A stretch of DNA of 64,000 bases from Gigaspora margarita (GCA_009809945.1 WTPW01000663.1:249441-313440), one strand, 5' to 3'; counted from the stretch's first letter, positions 12,924-26,404 are shown. A program made the numbers and translations. Notes: generated from the sequence alone by a model not told the origin.

Positions 12924-13059
12924 TTAAGTTCCTATTAAAGTTAAACATTTTGAATTTCTAATTGTGTAATTACTTTAATTCATAATTATGACATAATACA
13001 TTATTCCAAAATCTATCTATTATTTATATTATATCTATATCTATTTGTTTTCTAAACCT

Positions 13060-13490
13060 TCTAATTAAGAGGTTGTGCATTTAAACATTTTTGATTGGTC
13101 ATATCCAAAAAATGTGTTCTAAACATGTGAAAAACTAACAGAAATACTTAGGTAATTATTAAATCATTTTTTTTCTATCTATCTTCTATTTTTTTTCTAT
13201 TTTTCTTTCTATCTAAATCTTCTAATTTAGAGGTTGTCCATTTAAGTGTTTTTGATTAGTCAAATCTGAAAAATGTGACCTAAACATGAGAAAAACTAAC
13301 AGAAATACTTAAGGTAATTATTAAATCATTTTTTTTCTATCTTCTTTCTATTTTTCTTTCTATCTAAATTTTCTAATTTAGAGTTTGTCCATTTAAGCGT
13401 TTTTGATTAGTCAAATCCAAAAAATATGACCTAAATATGGGAAAAACTAGCAAAAATACATAAAGTAATTATTATATCATTTTTTAATTA
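13060..13490. repeat. Tandem repeat, about 125-base unit, three copies
   Basis: Unit: TTCTAATTTAGAGGTTGTCC, then TTTAAGTGTTTTTGATTAGTC, CTGAAAAATGTGACCTAAAC, and a tail ending TTATTAAATCATTTTTTTTC. Copies start near 13,065, 13,220 and 13,370. Unit ends carry T/C-rich tracts of variable length. Function unknown. Confidence 0.7.
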
Positions 13491-13661
13491 TTATTAGAAT
13501 CTTTTTTTTTTATAATTAACATATTTGATTAGTTGTTGGCGAATTACTTGAAATTGTTGATTGTTTGGTGATTACATATTTATGGATTGTGCACTTTGGC
13601 TGTCTAATATTATATTATATTATTATATTATATTATATATTATATTATGAATTTTACTGAC

Positions 13662-15034
13662 TATAACCGGTGGTGATCATCACCAGTGTGTAATTAGCCA
13701 ATAAATTTGCAGAATCAGGTATAACGTGCAAATTAGTTTGTATAACAAAAATAAAGATTTTTTTAAAAAAAATGCTAATATCTCAAGAATTCGTCAATGA
13801 AACTACATTTGACATTCTAGCAAAAAAAATTCCTTGCTAAATTTTGCATATATCTAACATCTTGCTAAAATCCTAGGCTTCACCCTAACAGTCAGGAAAG
13901 ATGTCACACCATGTGATAAATTATAATAAAACTTATAATAAAAACATATAAATTTACTATAAACTTTAAGCTCAAGTATCTTTTCAATCTACATATTAAC
14001 TTATTTTTGAATTCTAGGGTTAAACATATCGAGAATAGTAGAATAAAAACACTTAAAACGACTTTTTAAAATTTTGCAAAAATTAACGATTTTGCCAGTA
14101 AAATTTTTTGAAAAAAAAGATATGCTAATTTTGAAAATACAATTATATGCAAAATTTTATGCTGAACAACTTTATTTAGGCGACCAAAGTAGGTTACCTT
14201 GTAAGAAAAATGGGTTATCTATGTACTAAATTTAAAATTTATCATATTTCATGAACAAACTTTTTTTTCTTATTAGGTAACCTACTTTGGGCTCTTAAGC
14301 AAAGTTGTTCGGCATGTAATTTTACATCACATTTGAGATTGAAACGCGCTTTTCGAACGTTTTCTAAGTGAAAAATGGGGTTAAAGTTAGAAAAAAATTT
14401 TTTCTCTAAAAAAATTTTTTAGAAAAAAAATTTTTTCTAACTTTAACCCCATTTTCACTTAGAAAACGTTCGAAAAGCGCGTTTCAATCTCAAATGCGAT
14501 GTAAAATTACATGCCGAACAACTTTGCTTAAGAGCCCAAAGTAGGTTACCTAATAAGAAAAAAAAGTTTGTTCATGAAATATGATAAATTTTAAATTTAG
14601 TACATAGATAACCCATTTTTCTTACAAGGTAACCTACTTTGGTCGCCTAAATAAAGTTGTTCAGCATAAAATTTTGCATATAATTGTATTTTCAAAATTA
14701 GCATATCTTTTTTTTCAAAAAATTTTACTGGCAAAATCGTTAATTTTTGCAAAATTTTAAAAAGTCATTTTAAGTGTTTTTATTCTACTATTCTCGATAT
14801 GTTTAACCCTAGAATTCAAAAATAAGTTAATATGTAGATTGAAAAGATACTTGAGCTTAAAGTTTATAGTAAATTCATATGTTTTTATTATAAGTTTTAT
14901 TATATATTAGCACTCATATATAAACAGGTGTGACATCTTCTCTGACTGCTAACCCTAAAGTAAATGAAATGAAATCTTTTTTGTTTTATCATTATTGGCT
15001 AATTACACACCAGTGATAATCACCACTGGTTATT
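13662..15034. mobile_element. Giant foldback (inverted-repeat) element
   Basis: Outer ends ATAACCGGTGGTGATCATCA and its near-complement TGATAATCACCACTGGTTAT lie at 13,662 and 15,034. Inside, about 13,905-14,405 and 14,425-14,925 are arms of some 500 bases that are almost perfect reverse complements about a centre near 14,414. Each arm also contains a smaller internal inverted repeat around AACAACTTT...GTAGGTTACC. No coding sequence. The high arm identity suggests a recent or gene-conversion-maintained foldback. The transcript would form a very long hairpin. Confidence 0.85.
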
Positions 15035-15519
15035 TGTAGTTAAATTCTTATATTATTATTATTTTATATATTATTATATATTTATTATATAATCTAAAAT
15101 AAATCACACTTTGATTGACATAAGGCTGCACACTAATTGGTATTTTATTCTTGATTTGATTGGATAACTCAGTATACATGCACATGATATCATTTATATA
15201 TAATCTATACTGCATCATCCATTTAAATGATATGTAAAAAAATTTATTTTAAATACAATTTTTCATATCGAGTATTAATAATATGAGTTAAACTGACAGT
15301 ATATAATTTAATTTTAGGTTTTTTTGGCCATATTCCTGTATTTAAAAATTCAAAAACATAACCAAATTGTGGAAAAATTTTTGGTAAGCCTAGCATTATT
15401 TTTTAAATTAATAAAAATAATGTTTACACAAGAAAAAGTTTTTACTTTACATTATCAGTTGGTCAGATTTTTTTATTTTTATTTTTATTTTTTTAACTTC
15501 TGTAAATTAATGGGATAAA

Positions 15520-18392
15520 GTTTACATCTAAGATTAGGCCAGGCAAAGTTGATTTTTCATTTTGAATTACATGAATCTGACTTAAGTCAGTAGGTTGGAT
15601 TTTTTTAAATTTCTGTAAATTAATGAGATAATGTTTACATCTAAGATTTGGCCATGAGAAATTGATTTTTCATTTTCATTATATAAAATCTGAAAATTTT
15701 GGTCAGCATTCAAATTTTTTTTTCTTTATTTAATTTGTATCTAAAATTAGGCCAGGCAAAGTTGATTTTTTATTTTGAATTTACATGAATCCAAGTACTT
15801 AAGTCAGTAGGTTAGTTTTTTTTTTTTTTTTTTTGTAATTCACTAAATTAATAGGATAATAAGATTTGGCTATGCAAAGTTGATTTTTGTTTTTATTATA
15901 TGAAATCTAAAAACTTCAGTCAGGCAGTCCAAATTTTTTCTTTTTATTTAATTCATGTCTATGATTAGACCAGATAATGTTAATTTTTCAGTTTGATTTA
16001 TATGGACCTAAGAACTTAAGTCAGTAGGTTTTTTTTTTGAATTTGGTAAATTAATAGAATAATAAGATTTGGTCACATAAAATTGATTTTTATTTTTGGC
16101 ACATGAAATCTAAAACTTCGATCAGGCAGTCTAATTTTTTCTCTTTATTTAATTCGCATCTAATATTAGACCAAGCAAAGTTATTTTTAATTTTGATTTA
16201 AATGGATCTGAGAACTTAAGTCAGTAAATCAGTTTTTTTTTTATTTTTTTAATTTCTTTAAATTAATGGGATAATGTTCACATTTAAAATTTGGCTATGC
16301 AAAGTTAATTTTTCATGTTTATTACATAAAATCTGAAAACTTTGGTCAGGCAGTCTGATTTTTTTCTCTTTATTTAATTTGCATCTAAGATTAGGCCAGG
16401 CAAAGTTGATTTTACATTTTGATTTATATGGATCTGAGTACTTAGGTTGGTAGATTGTTTTTTTTTGTTTTTTTTTAATTCAGTAAATTAATAAGATAAT
16501 AAAATTTGGCTATGCAAAGTTGATTTTTCATTTTCATTACATGAAATCTAAAAACTTTGATCAGGTAGTTTAATTTTTTTTCTCTTTATTTAATTCATAT
16601 CTAAGATTAGACTAGGCAAAGTTGATTTTTCAGTTTGATTTAAATGGATCTGAGAACTTAAGTCAGTAAATCTGATTTTTTTTAACTTTTGTAAATTAAT
16701 GGGATATGTTTACATCTAAGATTTGGCCATATAAAGTTAATTTTTCATTTTCATTTTATGAAATCTGAAAAATTCAGTCAGGCGACCTGATTTTTTTTTA
16801 ATTTGCATCTAAGATTAGGTCAGGCAAAGCTAATTTTTCATTTTGAATTACATAAATCTGAGAACTTAAATCAGTAGATTATTTTTTTTTAAATTTCTGT
16901 AAATTAATAGGATAATGTTCATATCTAAGATTTGGCTACACAAAGTTAATTTTTCATTTTCAATATATAAAATCTAAAAAATCAGTTGGATGGTCCATTT
17001 TTTTTTATTTACCCTATAAAAAAATCTATCTGGATAGGCATATTTTTCTATAAAAAAGTATGGTAATCTGTGGAAGAGAACCAGGTTTGCATGTGTGAAT
17101 TCCATGTTGGCACGACTAAAATGTACCAAATGGGACTATCTGCCCAGACATTTTGGATTGTAAATAGACTGGGTTTCGCTGCACTTTACTAAGCCAAAAT
17201 TCATGGATTTGGCATGCTCAAGGCACACAAAAGTTCATGTGCATATATTTCTTACAAGTTATAAATAAGAGTGAACTCAATTAGCTAGAGTATAATATAA
17301 TCGTAAAAGGTTGGCATTATAGCAAATATGCCTATATCAAAATTTTGCAAGAAATTTTTTTTGTTAGAAATTAAAGAGCTTTTTATAGACAAGATTTTGA
17401 AATACTTAAAAAAAGTAGGTTGTTCGAAATTTTTGCATTATATCTGATTTTCTAATTTTATTGGCCATACGATTAGTGATGCCACCGAAATTGATTTTTA
17501 AAAAAGGCCTATTTCGTCTTCATTAGAGAAAATTAAAATTTTTAATAAGGAAGAGCAAATAAAATTTATATAGATATGTTCCTTATAATTTCATCTATTC
17601 AAAAAAAGTATCAAATAAATTCATCTTTCAAGTAAAATAGGTCAAAAACAATTTCATCTTCAAATTTTAATTTCAGGTTTTCAAACCCTAAATGCTTTCA
17701 TCCTCATGTATACATACGATATACACATACCATTTAATATATATAATTGCAACCAATGAGCATATGTGTCATCCTGAATACCATATAAAAAGCTTACTCT
17801 TGCTATACTGGACATGCATAACGTGCTAATATGTATTATTTAACATGTACTATTTTGTGAAATATGCATATACATGCTGCAGTACACATGCCATTACAAA
17901 CTTCTCCATGCTAAACTGTAACACTATTCAGACCACTTTTTTTATAGAGTTAATTTGCATTTAAGATTAGACAAGAGAAAGTTGATATTTTATTTGATTT
18001 ATATAGTTCTAAGAATTTAAGTTAGTAGATCAGATTTTTTTTTAATTTTTGTAAATTACAGAATTAATAGGATAATGTTTGCAACTGAAATTTGGCTATA
18101 CGAAGTTGATTTTTTGTTTTAATATAAGAACTTTGGTTGGTATTCCAATTTTTATTTTTTTTTTATTTAATTTGCTTCTAGGATTAGGCCAAGCAAAGTT
18201 GATTTTTTATTTTGATTTATATGGATCTGAGAACTTAAGTCAGTAGGTTGGATTTTTTTATTTTTTACTTTCTGTAAATTAATGGAATAATGTTCACATC
18301 TAAAATTTGGCTACATATAGTTGTTTTTTTATTTTTACTATATGAAATATGAAAACTTCATTCAGGCAGTTCAATTTTTTTCTCTTTATTTA
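15520..18392. repeat. Satellite-like array, about 115-base monomers in a dimeric unit (left block)
   Basis: Repeated alternation of two diverged monomers. One reads AGATTTGGCCATGCAAAGTTG, T-rich tract, CATGAAATCTGAAAAC, TTCGGTCAGGCAGTCTGA. The other reads AAGATTAGGCCAGGCAAAGTTG, T-rich tract, TTACATGGATCTGAGAAC, TTAAGTCAGTAGGT. The dimer period is roughly 210-230 bases. The block at 17,000-17,940 is non-repeat sequence inside the array. No gene. Confidence 0.8.
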
Positions 18393-18707
18393 AGGGTAGA
18401 GGGTATGTCAATCATTTTTTATATGATTTTTATGATGCAAGAGGAATTCATATGATTACAAAAATATGCTCCTGATTAAAAATTTAAAGCCACAGTTTAA
18501 CCCCTATTAAAATTATGTGATATGTAAATCAGAACTCTTTTTTATAGCTATAAAATTTCTAGAAGCAGTTCTATTTAAAGAAAGTGCGCTTATATATATA
18601 GTAAAACTTTTCTGGGCTAGCTTTAAATTTTCTGGCTAAAAATTATTTTATTGTCCAATCAGATTTTAAGTAAAAATTTTTTTTGATCTTATAATAATCT
18701 TGCTGTT

Positions 18708-19025
18708 ACCGTATATTCCCGAAAATAAGCAACCTATTTTGGGGCAAAAATTACACGAAAAAGTGGGGAGTTGCTTATTTTCGAATTGTTGAATTTTTTG
18801 AAAAATTGAAAAACGCACTGATAAAAAGTTATCCAAATGACGTGAAATTTTTACTTTAAATGTATTTTCATGTCCTGAACAAGTTTACTTAATGGCACTT
18901 TTGAGGTTTACTTAGTAAAATTTAGACTTTTATATGTAGCAACTGCTAACGCGTTTTTTGAGATTTTTAAAAAAAATCAGGGGGTTGCTTATTTTTGGAG
19001 TTGCTTATTTTCAGGAATCTACGGT
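18708..19025. mobile_element. Pogo/Fot1-type MITE
   Basis: Inverted termini CCGTATATTCCCGAAAATAAGC and GCTTATTTTCAGGAATCTACGG, each next to TA, as expected for Tc1/mariner-pogo insertion. Interior about 320 bases, no ORF. Nested in the TTAA element. Confidence 0.7.
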
Positions 19026-19627
19026 ATGTATTGGTCTTTTTAATATTACTACCATGTATTGAATGAAGCTAAAAGTGTTTGCATAGTATATTACTTTATA
19101 CTGTTTGTTTAGCATTTTTTGCTCTTTTTTAAGTTGGATAACCTTTTTTTTATTAAAACAGTCTGTAATATAAATTATTTAAATGGCCTATAATGATTTC
19201 CAATTTATTGGGCTTTCTAAAGTCTTTGTTTTTTGTTTTTTTTTAAGAATTTTAGTTTCTTTTGTTATTTATTTTTACTGCTATTTTTTTTTCCTACATT
19301 TACTTTTTTTATTGGATGACAATATTAAGGTTTCAAAAATGAAATAGGCATTTTTAGAAAAGCATGAAAGTATAGTTGCACTTATTAAAACTTGAGTTAC
19401 TAACACTTTCTAATTTACTTGTAGAACAATCTTTCTTTTTTTTATTTAATATCATAGCAATATTTAGCTTCTTTTTGTTTCTCCTAAAATGCTTTTAGTT
19501 ATTTCATGCTTTGACTTTTATTAAACATAACATTACTAAATAAATATAATAAACTTAATAAATTAAAACACAATTATATAGTAATTAAATAATTAGAGTA
19601 ATATTATTAATATCTTTAAAATAATAG

Positions 19628-20505
19628 GATGTGGCAACTTAGAGAAGTTGGTAAGTTGTCACCCCAAGCAGCAGGTCTAGTGTTCAAATCCCACTGGCAA
19701 TACTTTAAAAATAGGCCTGTGTTCTGGTATCTGTTTCTTGTGATTGGTTGCTTGGTACACTATCTTAAATGGAAGCTTCTTCGCACAAAATCCAAGGAAC
19801 TGAAAAATGGAACCCTGTTTGGCAAGTCCTGAGTAAGGAGGTCGCAAAGGTTTTTGATGGAGATACCAAAGCTGGAATATTAGAAACCAGAGCTGGAGAA
19901 TCAGATAACAAGACACTTGAGGAGGGGTCCACCAAACTGGCTGCTAGAGTTGCACTAGAAGAAAAGGACCTACGTTATGGCAGTAGGTACCAAGAGAAGA
20001 AAGCTATATTGACCCTTCTGGGCTAACTGGTTTGGAAGTTTGTGGATCTGGTGTAAAGACTAGTAGGATGGTAAAGGTGAGTGCTGGGATTAGAGTGAAT
20101 CTTGTAAGTGTGTAAGTAGGTAATAGTAGCAGTTTAGGCTAATCCCTGGACTACAAATAGTCCGCTTCAGTAGATGCATAAGTTACCGAAGTGTAGATAA
20201 TATTTGTACCATGACGCAAGAATAAACTAGTCCTAAGAGAATTCGTAAGCATCCGGGACTAACCTTAACTGACTAATTTAATGGAGGATTGTACCGGTGA
20301 TAAAAGTAGGATTGGCAGGCAAAGCAAGGACCAGAAGGTTTAAATATATAACCCCATAGTTGAGTTGCAGATATGGCAACTAGTGTAGAACCTTTGGGCA
20401 GACTACTTAAATTAGACAACCAAAAGTTGTACATGTTACTAGTTGTATTCTTATTAAATAACAAATGTTGGGTGCTCAAAGAGGTGCTCTTGATTTGTTT
20501 GCTTA
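19628..20505 (+). mobile_element. tRNA-derived SINE
   Basis: The head at 19,628-19,700 resembles a tRNA: GTGGCAACTTAGAGAAGTTGG (A-box-like), then GTGTTCAAATCCCACTGG (B-box-like). The body continues to an A-rich end near 20,500 (TTAAATAAAAACC). Overlapping ORFs in several frames are a by-product of the GC-richer body and are not called as genes. End points are approximate. Confidence 0.55.
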
Positions 20506-20699
20506 AATAAAAACCTTTTCCTATAGTAGTAACTTTGTTATAAAAAAAAATCTTTAAAATAACACCTGTTATAACAGTGTATTATGTGCCATAGAAAATT
20601 CTAAAGGTGTTCAATCTTCACATGTATAAATCATATATTATACAAAAAAAATAATTACCAAATTCTTATAAAAAATGATTGATATACTCTCTACCCTTA

Positions 20700-22012
20700 A
20701 TTTGCATCTAAAATTAGGTTAAACAAAGTTGATTTTAGATTTTTTTATTTTTTATTTATTTTGATTTTTGCAAATTAATGGGATAATGTTCATATCTAAG
20801 ATTTAGCCATGTGAAGTTGATTTTTCAATTTCATTACATAAAATCTGAAAACTTAGTTCGGACAGTCTGATTTTTTTTTCTCTCTATTTAAATCACATCT
20901 AAAATTAGGCCATGCAAATTTGATTTTTTGTTTTGATTTACATAGATTTGTGAACTTGAATCAGTAAATCAGGTACTTTCTTTTATTTTTTTATTTTTTA
21001 ATTTCTATAAATTAATGGAATAATGTTTATATCTAGAATTTGAAATTGTTTTTTTGTTTCATTACATAAATCTGAAAAGTTCGATCAGGCAGTCTGATTT
21101 TTTTTTTCTCTTTATTTAATTTGTATTTAAGATTAGGCCAGGCAAAGTTGATTTTTTATTTTAATTTACATTGATCTGTAAATCTAATTTTTTTTTAACT
21201 TCTATAAATTAATAAGATAATCTTCGCATCTAAGGTTTGGCCAGGTGAAGTTAGTTTTTGTTTTCATTATATAAAATCTAAAAACTTCAGTTGGGTGATC
21301 TGATTTTTTTTCTCTTTATTTAATTCACATCTAAGATTAGGCCAAGCAACGTTAATTTTTTATTTTGATTTATATTGATCAAAAAACTTAAGTTGATAGA
21401 GTTTTTTTTTATTTTCTATAAATTAATAGGATAATGTTCACATCTAAGATTTGGCCACGTGAAGTAATTTTTCGTTATCATTATATAAAATCTGAAAACT
21501 TCAGTCAGGCAGTCTAATTTTTTTTCTATTTATTTGATTTGCATCTAAGATTAAGCTAGACAAAGTTGATTTTTTGTCTTGATTTACATGAATCTGAGAA
21601 CTTTAGTCAGTAAGTCAGGAGTTTTTTTTAATTAATTTTTGTAAATTGATAAGATACTGTTCACATCTAAGACTTGGTTATACAAAGTTGATTTTTCATT
21701 TTTATTATATAAAATCTGAAAACTTTGATTGAGCATCTAAGATTAGACCAGACAAAGTTGATTTTTAGTTTTGAATTAAGTGGATCTGAGAACTTAAGTT
21801 AATAAGTCAGATTTTTTTAATTTTTATAAATTAATAGGATAATATTCACATCTAAGATTTGGTCACACAAAGTCAATTTTTTGCTTTCATTATATGAAAT
21901 CTGAAAACTTTGATAAAACAGTCTAATTTTTTTTTCACAGTTAATATTAGGCCAAAAAAAGATGATTTTTTGGTTTAAATTACTTTGATTAGCAAACTTA
22001 AGTCAGTAGGTT

Positions 22013-22075
<63 letters not shown>

Positions 22076-22190
22076 ATAAATTAATAGAATAATCTTTGCA
22101 TCTAAAATTAGACCATACAAAGCTTAATTTTTTGGTTTGCATTGCACAAATTCTGAAAACTTCAGGCAGTCAAAAATTTTTTTTTTACTT
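20700..22190. repeat. Satellite-like array (right block) with long poly(T)
   Basis: Same two alternating monomers as 15,520-18,392, continuing after the inserted TTAA element for about six more dimer units. A T tract of about 55 bases sits at 22,016-22,070. No gene. Confidence 0.8.
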
Positions 22191-22391
22191 TAATTAATAA
22201 AATAATATTAACATTAAATATACCAAAGCACTATAATGTTAAATTCTGAAACAAATTTTTTTTTTACATACTTCCAATACTAACTACTGTATGTATTGAT
22301 TAATAAGTAAGTTCTTTAATAAAATTCTTTATAGTAAATTATAATAGAAATTCTACCAAACTTATACAACTAATACTACTTAACTATTATT

Positions 22392-22944
22392 TTTTATTTA
22401 TTTTTTTTTTTATCTTTGGCGGATCTCGCCGTTGCTTTATTTGTAAAGAACTGATATAACTTACAACCCCGAAGGGCGTTACATTTGTACTATTACTATA
22501 ACTAATGTTATTTATATAAAGCCCGACATCATCCGGTTACTTCCCACAGCACCTAGATGCGACCTACCGCAGTGACCCCCGGAAAGGTCACATGCCGGAA
22601 GCTCCTACCGGAGCGCCAAAGAGGGATTCAACCTAAATGGGCCGGTGATGCCACGAGTTCATGTAGTATCATGTAGATCCAGACTTGGGCCTCACATTAT
22701 GTCTCGTGACTTCGGTTATTCCAAATCGGGGTCCTAGCACGATTTTCTTCATAGCCACAAATTCTCGAAATAACGGCTGCCCAATTAAGTCCATCTGTGC
22801 AACGTCCTGGGTTCCTGTCTTCCCACGGTGTTTCAGTTCCCTAACCGGCTGGCTTTTCTTATTTCGCCTTTGGGAGGAATCGAACCGGCAACCTTGCGAT
22901 TTGTATCCTCGGAGCATAACCGCTATGCTATCGACCCGGAGGAC
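22392..22944 (-). mobile_element. tRNA-derived SINE, full length, 17-base target duplication
   Basis: Read on the minus strand, the 5' end at 22,944 is tRNA-like: TCCGGGTCGATAGCATAGCG (A box), then GGTTGCCGGTTCGATTCC (B box). The 3' end is a poly(A) (poly(T) on +) at about 22,392-22,412. The direct repeat ACTACTTAACTATTATT flanks it at 22,375-22,391 and 22,945-22,961. ORFs inside are by-products of the GC-rich SINE body. Confidence 0.85.
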
Positions 22945-22961
22945 ACTACTTAACTATTATT

Positions 22962-23395
22962 ATGATCACGAGATAAGAAGTTCTATAACAGAATTTTTGC
23001 AACAACTTATAATAAATTATAGTAATTTCAATACTAATACTGCTGCATATACAACATTAGCAAGCAAATTCTATGACAGAATTCTTTACGACAAACCATA
23101 ATAGTCATAATAGAGATTATAATAATCTCATATACCTTATACGAGCTTATATACTAAAATAGATACTAAGTTCTGTAATAGAATATTTTAAGTTATAAAT
23201 AAAATTTAAAAACTCTAAAATTATCAAATAAAATTAGTAGCACATAAGTGCCATTTATCGCACTAGTTTATATATATAGTTACTAGATATATGTAAGATA
23301 TATAATTAATACATATTCTATATACATATGGCTATTTAACTAATTTAAAAAATTATTAAATATAACCAATCAAATTATATATATAATAATCAAAG
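22962..23395. other. AT-rich non-coding
   Basis: Contains repeats of TTCTATAACAGAATTTTTGCA and AAATTCTATGACAGAATTC type near 22,980 and 23,065, and AT-rich sequence to 23,395. No gene seen. Confidence 0.5.
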
Positions 23396-24386
23396 GGAAT
23401 TGCTATTCGTACTATAGATTTTTACTATTTGTACTATAGTATGAAATAGATTACCTTGATTTTGGCACTTAAATATTTTAACTTTTAAAATTTTTTTTAA
23501 AATTATCTCTATGAGTTCCTAATCAAATTTATTAAAAATTTTTATTTAAATTCTATATATTCCTAGAATTAAAATAAAAAAATTGCTATCAAATTTGGTC
23601 TAAAAGTTAAAGAGATATCTTTGATGAAAGTTTCTGCAAACAATTTTAATATAGTTTTTTTGTAATATAGCTTTTTCAAATTAACCTACAATTTGATAAT
23701 GATTTACAAAATATTCTGTTAATCTAATCTATAAATATTTACTAATCAAACCTGTAGCACATAACTTTGACTTATAGAATCTCAATTTTTATAGGAAAAT
23801 ATTAGAAACTCATAGAGATATGAATATTTTGTAAATTAGAATGCATAATGTTTTTAATGCTTTCATAAGAATTCTCTTTAAATGAAACTCAAAACACTAC
23901 TAAGTAAGTAGATTTCTTAGGAATTCAAAGATTTACTATAAAAATTTTAGACAAATTAAATTAATATTGGCAGAGATATTTAGATTTTCTTTTCACAACT
24001 AGATTCAGATTTCTCTTGTAAGCAATTTTGGCTCATAATATATATTTTAAAAAAATAGAAAAAATATTTATCAAAGATATCTCTACGAGTTCTTAATCAA
24101 ATTTGATAAAAATTTTTTTATTTTAATTCTACAAATATATAGAATTCAAATAAAAAAAAGTTTCATTGAATTTGGTCAAGAACTTGTAAAGATATCTTTG
24201 ATGAAAGATTTTTCTATTTTTAAAAATGTATATTACAAAAAAGCTGTACTGAATGAAAAAAGCCATATAGAATGAATATTTAATCAAATAACTTATAATT
24301 ATAAAAAACAAAATTTTAACCTATTCTCTATTGATTTTGTTGGTTCACAATAACTTGTTTTATTTGAACTTCATTACAGAGAAAAT

Positions 24387-24812
24387 TAAATTATGTTCTG
24401 ATCTGTCACAAAAATTTCAACCTGGGTTACCCAGGTGATCTGGGTGAACACTAGATAATAGAAAAATTCTGCTATAGATTACCTAAGTTACCCAAGTGAA
24501 CACTAAATAACAAAAAAAAGTAAAATTTCAGAAAAAAAAAAAGACAAATTAAAAAAATTGGCTTAGAAAAAAAAAGCTATTTTATGCTATTTTTACTCCA
24601 TACTCCTTTTCTTTCTCTATTCCTTTCTTTTTCTCTCCTCTCTTTGTAAGTGACCTGCAGGTTGACCCACAGGTAAGCCATGGACTGTCCCACAGGTGAC
24701 CCATGGGTCACCTGTGGGTTAATGATCCAGGTGGCCATAATTCAACCCAGGTCACTCGCCCACCTGTGGGTAACCCAAGTGATACTTACCCAGATCAGAA
24801 CACTAATTTAAA
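24387..24812. mobile_element. Nested MITE rich in GGGTNACC palindromes
   Basis: Termini AAATTATGTTCTGATCTG and CAGATCAGAACACTAATTT are inverted. The core at 24,640-24,800 repeats CACAGGTGACCCATGGGTCA-like motifs many times. It lies inside the composite element at 23.4-27.25 kb. Confidence 0.6.
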
Positions 24813-25804
24813 TCTAGAAGTAAACCGAAAAATCCAAATATCTCTATTAATGTTGATCTGTTTAAGTTAAAATTTTTATAGTAAACTTTTGAAATCTACT
24901 TGCTTAGTAGAGTTTTTGAGCCTTCATTTAAAAAAATCCTTTCAGAAGCAGTCAAATTCGAGAGAAATTCTGCAAAAACTTTATATACTGAATTTACAAA
25001 AACATCGATATCTTTACAAGTTTCTAATATTTTTTTATATAATTGAGATTCTACTAGACGAAGATATGTACTACAAGTTTGATTCATAAAAGTTTTTAGG
25101 TTAGAATATTTTGTAAATTATCATCAAAATGGGATTATTTTGAAAAAGCAAAAAAAAATATATATACAAAGAAGCTGCGTTAAAATTGTTTACAGGAACT
25201 TTTATCAAATATATCTCTATGAGCTTTTGACCAAATACAATAAAATTTTTTTTATTTGAATTCTATATATTTGAGAATTAAATAAAAAAAACTTTATCAA
25301 ATTTGGTCAAGAACTTGTAGAAATATCTTTGATAAAATATTTTTTCTATTTCCAAAAATGTATATTACATGGCAAAATTATTTACAAAAGAAACCTGAAT
25401 CTAGTTATGAAACAAAAAATCTAAATTTCTTTATCAATATTGATCTGTTTAGGCTAAATTTTTATAATAGATTCTTGAATACCTAACAAATCTACATACT
25501 TAGTAGCATTTTTGAGGTTTTATTTTAAATCAAATTCTTTTATAAGCAATCAAGTTTGAGAGAAAATTTTGCAAAAATGTTATACATCCAAATTTACAAA
25601 AATATTAATATTTCTATGGCTTCTAATATTTTGTTATAAAAATAGAGATTTTACAAGTTAAAGTTATGTGCTACAAGTTTGACTAATAAAAGTTTTTAGG
25701 TTAGCATAGCAGAATATTTAGTAAATTATTATCAAATTGTGGGTTATTTTAAAAAAGCAAAAAAAAACATATATTATAAAGAAGCTATATTAAAATTGTT
25801 TAGA

Positions 25805-26404
25805 AAAGTGCAGTAAATCATGTAATTAGGGTTTACATAGGTCTGACTTCCCTCCCCCCTGCGATAGACTATTGACCAACCAAATTTCGTCTTTTTAATA
25901 TTAAAAAAATTCAAAAATGTTTTTGACCCCACGTATAATAACAGTCACTACATAGTAAAGTCAAAATTTTACTATGGGAATTGATTAAAGTTGCTTAATT
26001 AAACTTGTTCAGAAGATCAAAATACACTTAAACTAAAATTTTTATCAGTATTGGAGAACTTTTTATTATTTGACTTTTTGTTTTTTTTGTTCAACGAAAA
26101 TTTTAAAATTTTTTAAAAAAATATATTTGACGAACGTAAAAATTAAAAGTTAAATAATAAAAACTAATTTAATTTTGATAAAAATTTTAGGGTATATGTA
26201 TTTTGATATTTTAAACAAGTTTACTTAATCGATAATTATCGATTGACATAGTAAAATTTAGATTTTACTATGTAGCAACTTTCTGCAAATTTTATTATAA
26301 AAAATACTTCAATATTATTGGCTATTTTACTCTATATATATATATAGGATGTGATAAATGGGACCCCTCTCCCCCCTAAAAAATTACATGATTTACTGCA
26401 CTTT
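25805..26404. mobile_element. Nested PIF/Harbinger-like MITE
   Basis: Termini GAAAAGTGCAGTAAATCATG and CATGATTTACTGCACTTTCC are inverted repeats that include CCCTCCCCCCT-type subterminal C/G tracts. TTA on each side fits the TWA target of PIF/Harbinger. About 600 bases, non-coding. Confidence 0.65.

Larger units (their letters stand above)
18394..20696. mobile_element. TTAA-flanked element (piggyBac-like) inserted in the satellite array
   Basis: Termini GGGTAGAGGGTATGTCAATC at 18,394 and ATTGATATACTCTCTACCC ending at 20,696 are near-perfect inverted repeats. TTAA occurs on each side (18,390-18,393; 20,697-20,700). The array unit CTTTATTTAATTTGCATCT is restored exactly when the element and one TTAA are removed, which proves the insertion. 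No transposase is recognised. It carries a nested pogo-type MITE and a tRNA-SINE. Confidence 0.75.

Noticed and set aside
19628-19700. Functional tRNA gene
   Set aside because: A- and B-box-like words are present but the acceptor and anticodon stems do not pair; a SINE head fits better.
22669-23101. ORFs of 82 and 138 codons
   Set aside because: They lie in the body of a tRNA-derived SINE and its flank and overlap on opposite strands.
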